This document shows positions 63,645-64,000 of a stretch of 64,000 nt of DNA, piece by piece. The notes beneath the pieces were generated by a model. The model was not told where the DNA came from. It worked only from the letters and a program-made list of their open reading frames with translations, and searched no databases. The stretch spans positions 1-64,000 of the forward strand of contig JAPYMA010000183.1 of the NCBI GenBank assembly GCA_035041965.1, read 5' to 3'. This stretch comes from Anisakis pegreffii. Taxonomy: Eukaryota > Nematoda > Chromadorea > Rhabditida > Anisakidae. The first letter of the stretch is position 1. Every line of letters starts with the position of its first letter. The translations under genes were made by a program, and so were the position numbers.

Positions 63645-64000
63645 GTATATGAATCAGTATTATGCAACTGCACAAATTTAATCGTTTTCAGTTTGCTTCC
63701 GTAAATTTTATGCTTTCTTGTAAAACCCTCTAGCAAATAATTACGTCTCAAATGCAATTAGCAGAACTACCACCTGACGCATTTAACTGTTTTGATTGTC
63801 ATTCGAGATTTTCTTGATGGATGCCTTCTGATTCAGAAACAGTAATTTACGGTTCCATACGTGTAGATGTCTAATGATATTTAGGGATTTTATCAGGTAA
63901 TTTGAAAGTTGATCGTTAAACTAGTTTTATAGAGTTTGTGGGAATCAATTCTATGTTCAGTAGATATTTTGGAGCGATATCGTTGATAAGTTTGCCGTGT
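63645..64000. other. Probable intron following the Ser/Thr/Pro-rich exon
   Basis: AT-rich sequence after the GTATAT donor at 63645. I see no further exon before the window ends. Confidence 0.5.

Overview
The window reads as nuclear DNA of a nematode. It is AT-rich, has no prokaryote-like operons, and its genes are built from many short exons with GT-AG introns whose acceptors mostly end in TTTCAG or TTTTAG. At three 5' ends a good acceptor lies 15 to 66 nt before the ATG with no upstream exon seen, the arrangement expected of spliced-leader trans-splicing. The families present (an MSP-domain protein, an M14 carboxypeptidase, PNUTS, a TSC22-like protein) fit this. I cannot name the species.

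Layout. (1) 1-3157, plus strand: the last four exons of an M14B metallocarboxypeptidase with zinc-ligand His, catalytic Glu, the transthyretin-like C-terminal domain and a hydrophobic tail. A three-copy 402-bp tandem repeat lies upstream, in what is probably one of its introns. (2) 3158-11491: intergenic DNA with a long (TA)n tract and no supported gene. (3) 11492-37041, plus strand: a 22-exon gene reconstructed with phase agreement throughout (1364 codons plus stop), encoding a PNUTS (PP1 nuclear targeting subunit)-like protein. It has a long Gln-rich N-terminal extension, a TFIIS-N/LW domain, a PP1-docking block, a CCCH zinc finger and an Arg/Ser-rich tail. (4) 37042-40764: convergent 3' intergenic region with two unexplained ORFs and a perfect hairpin. 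(5) 40765-44750, minus strand: a 9-exon gene (396 codons plus stop, all phases consistent) for a protein with two tandem major-sperm-protein (MSP/VAP-type) domains and an acidic tail, including a 17-nt microexon. No automatic ORF call would reveal this gene. (6) 44766-47935: the divergent promoter interval. It holds a 215-bp foldback transposon (MITE) with a 9-bp target-site duplication, and an (AT)n tract at the centre of an inverted repeat. (7) 47936-54531 and beyond, plus strand: five exons of a TSC22/bunched-like gene carrying the N-terminal F-x-V-V ... R-G-R-W box. The C-terminal TSC box and leucine zipper were not found and probably lie further 3'. (8) 54532-64000: mostly non-coding DNA with palindrome clusters, plus one large Ser/Thr/Pro-rich exon at about 63077-63644 of unassigned gene.

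The genes are a nuclear PP1 regulator, a putative ER or cytoskeletal adaptor, a transcriptional regulator and a secretory-pathway peptidase. Nothing shows them acting in one pathway. The most unusual items are the double-MSP gene with its microexon, the MULE-like MITE, the hairpin-embedded (AT)n tract before the TSC22-like gene, and the dimeric tandem repeat.
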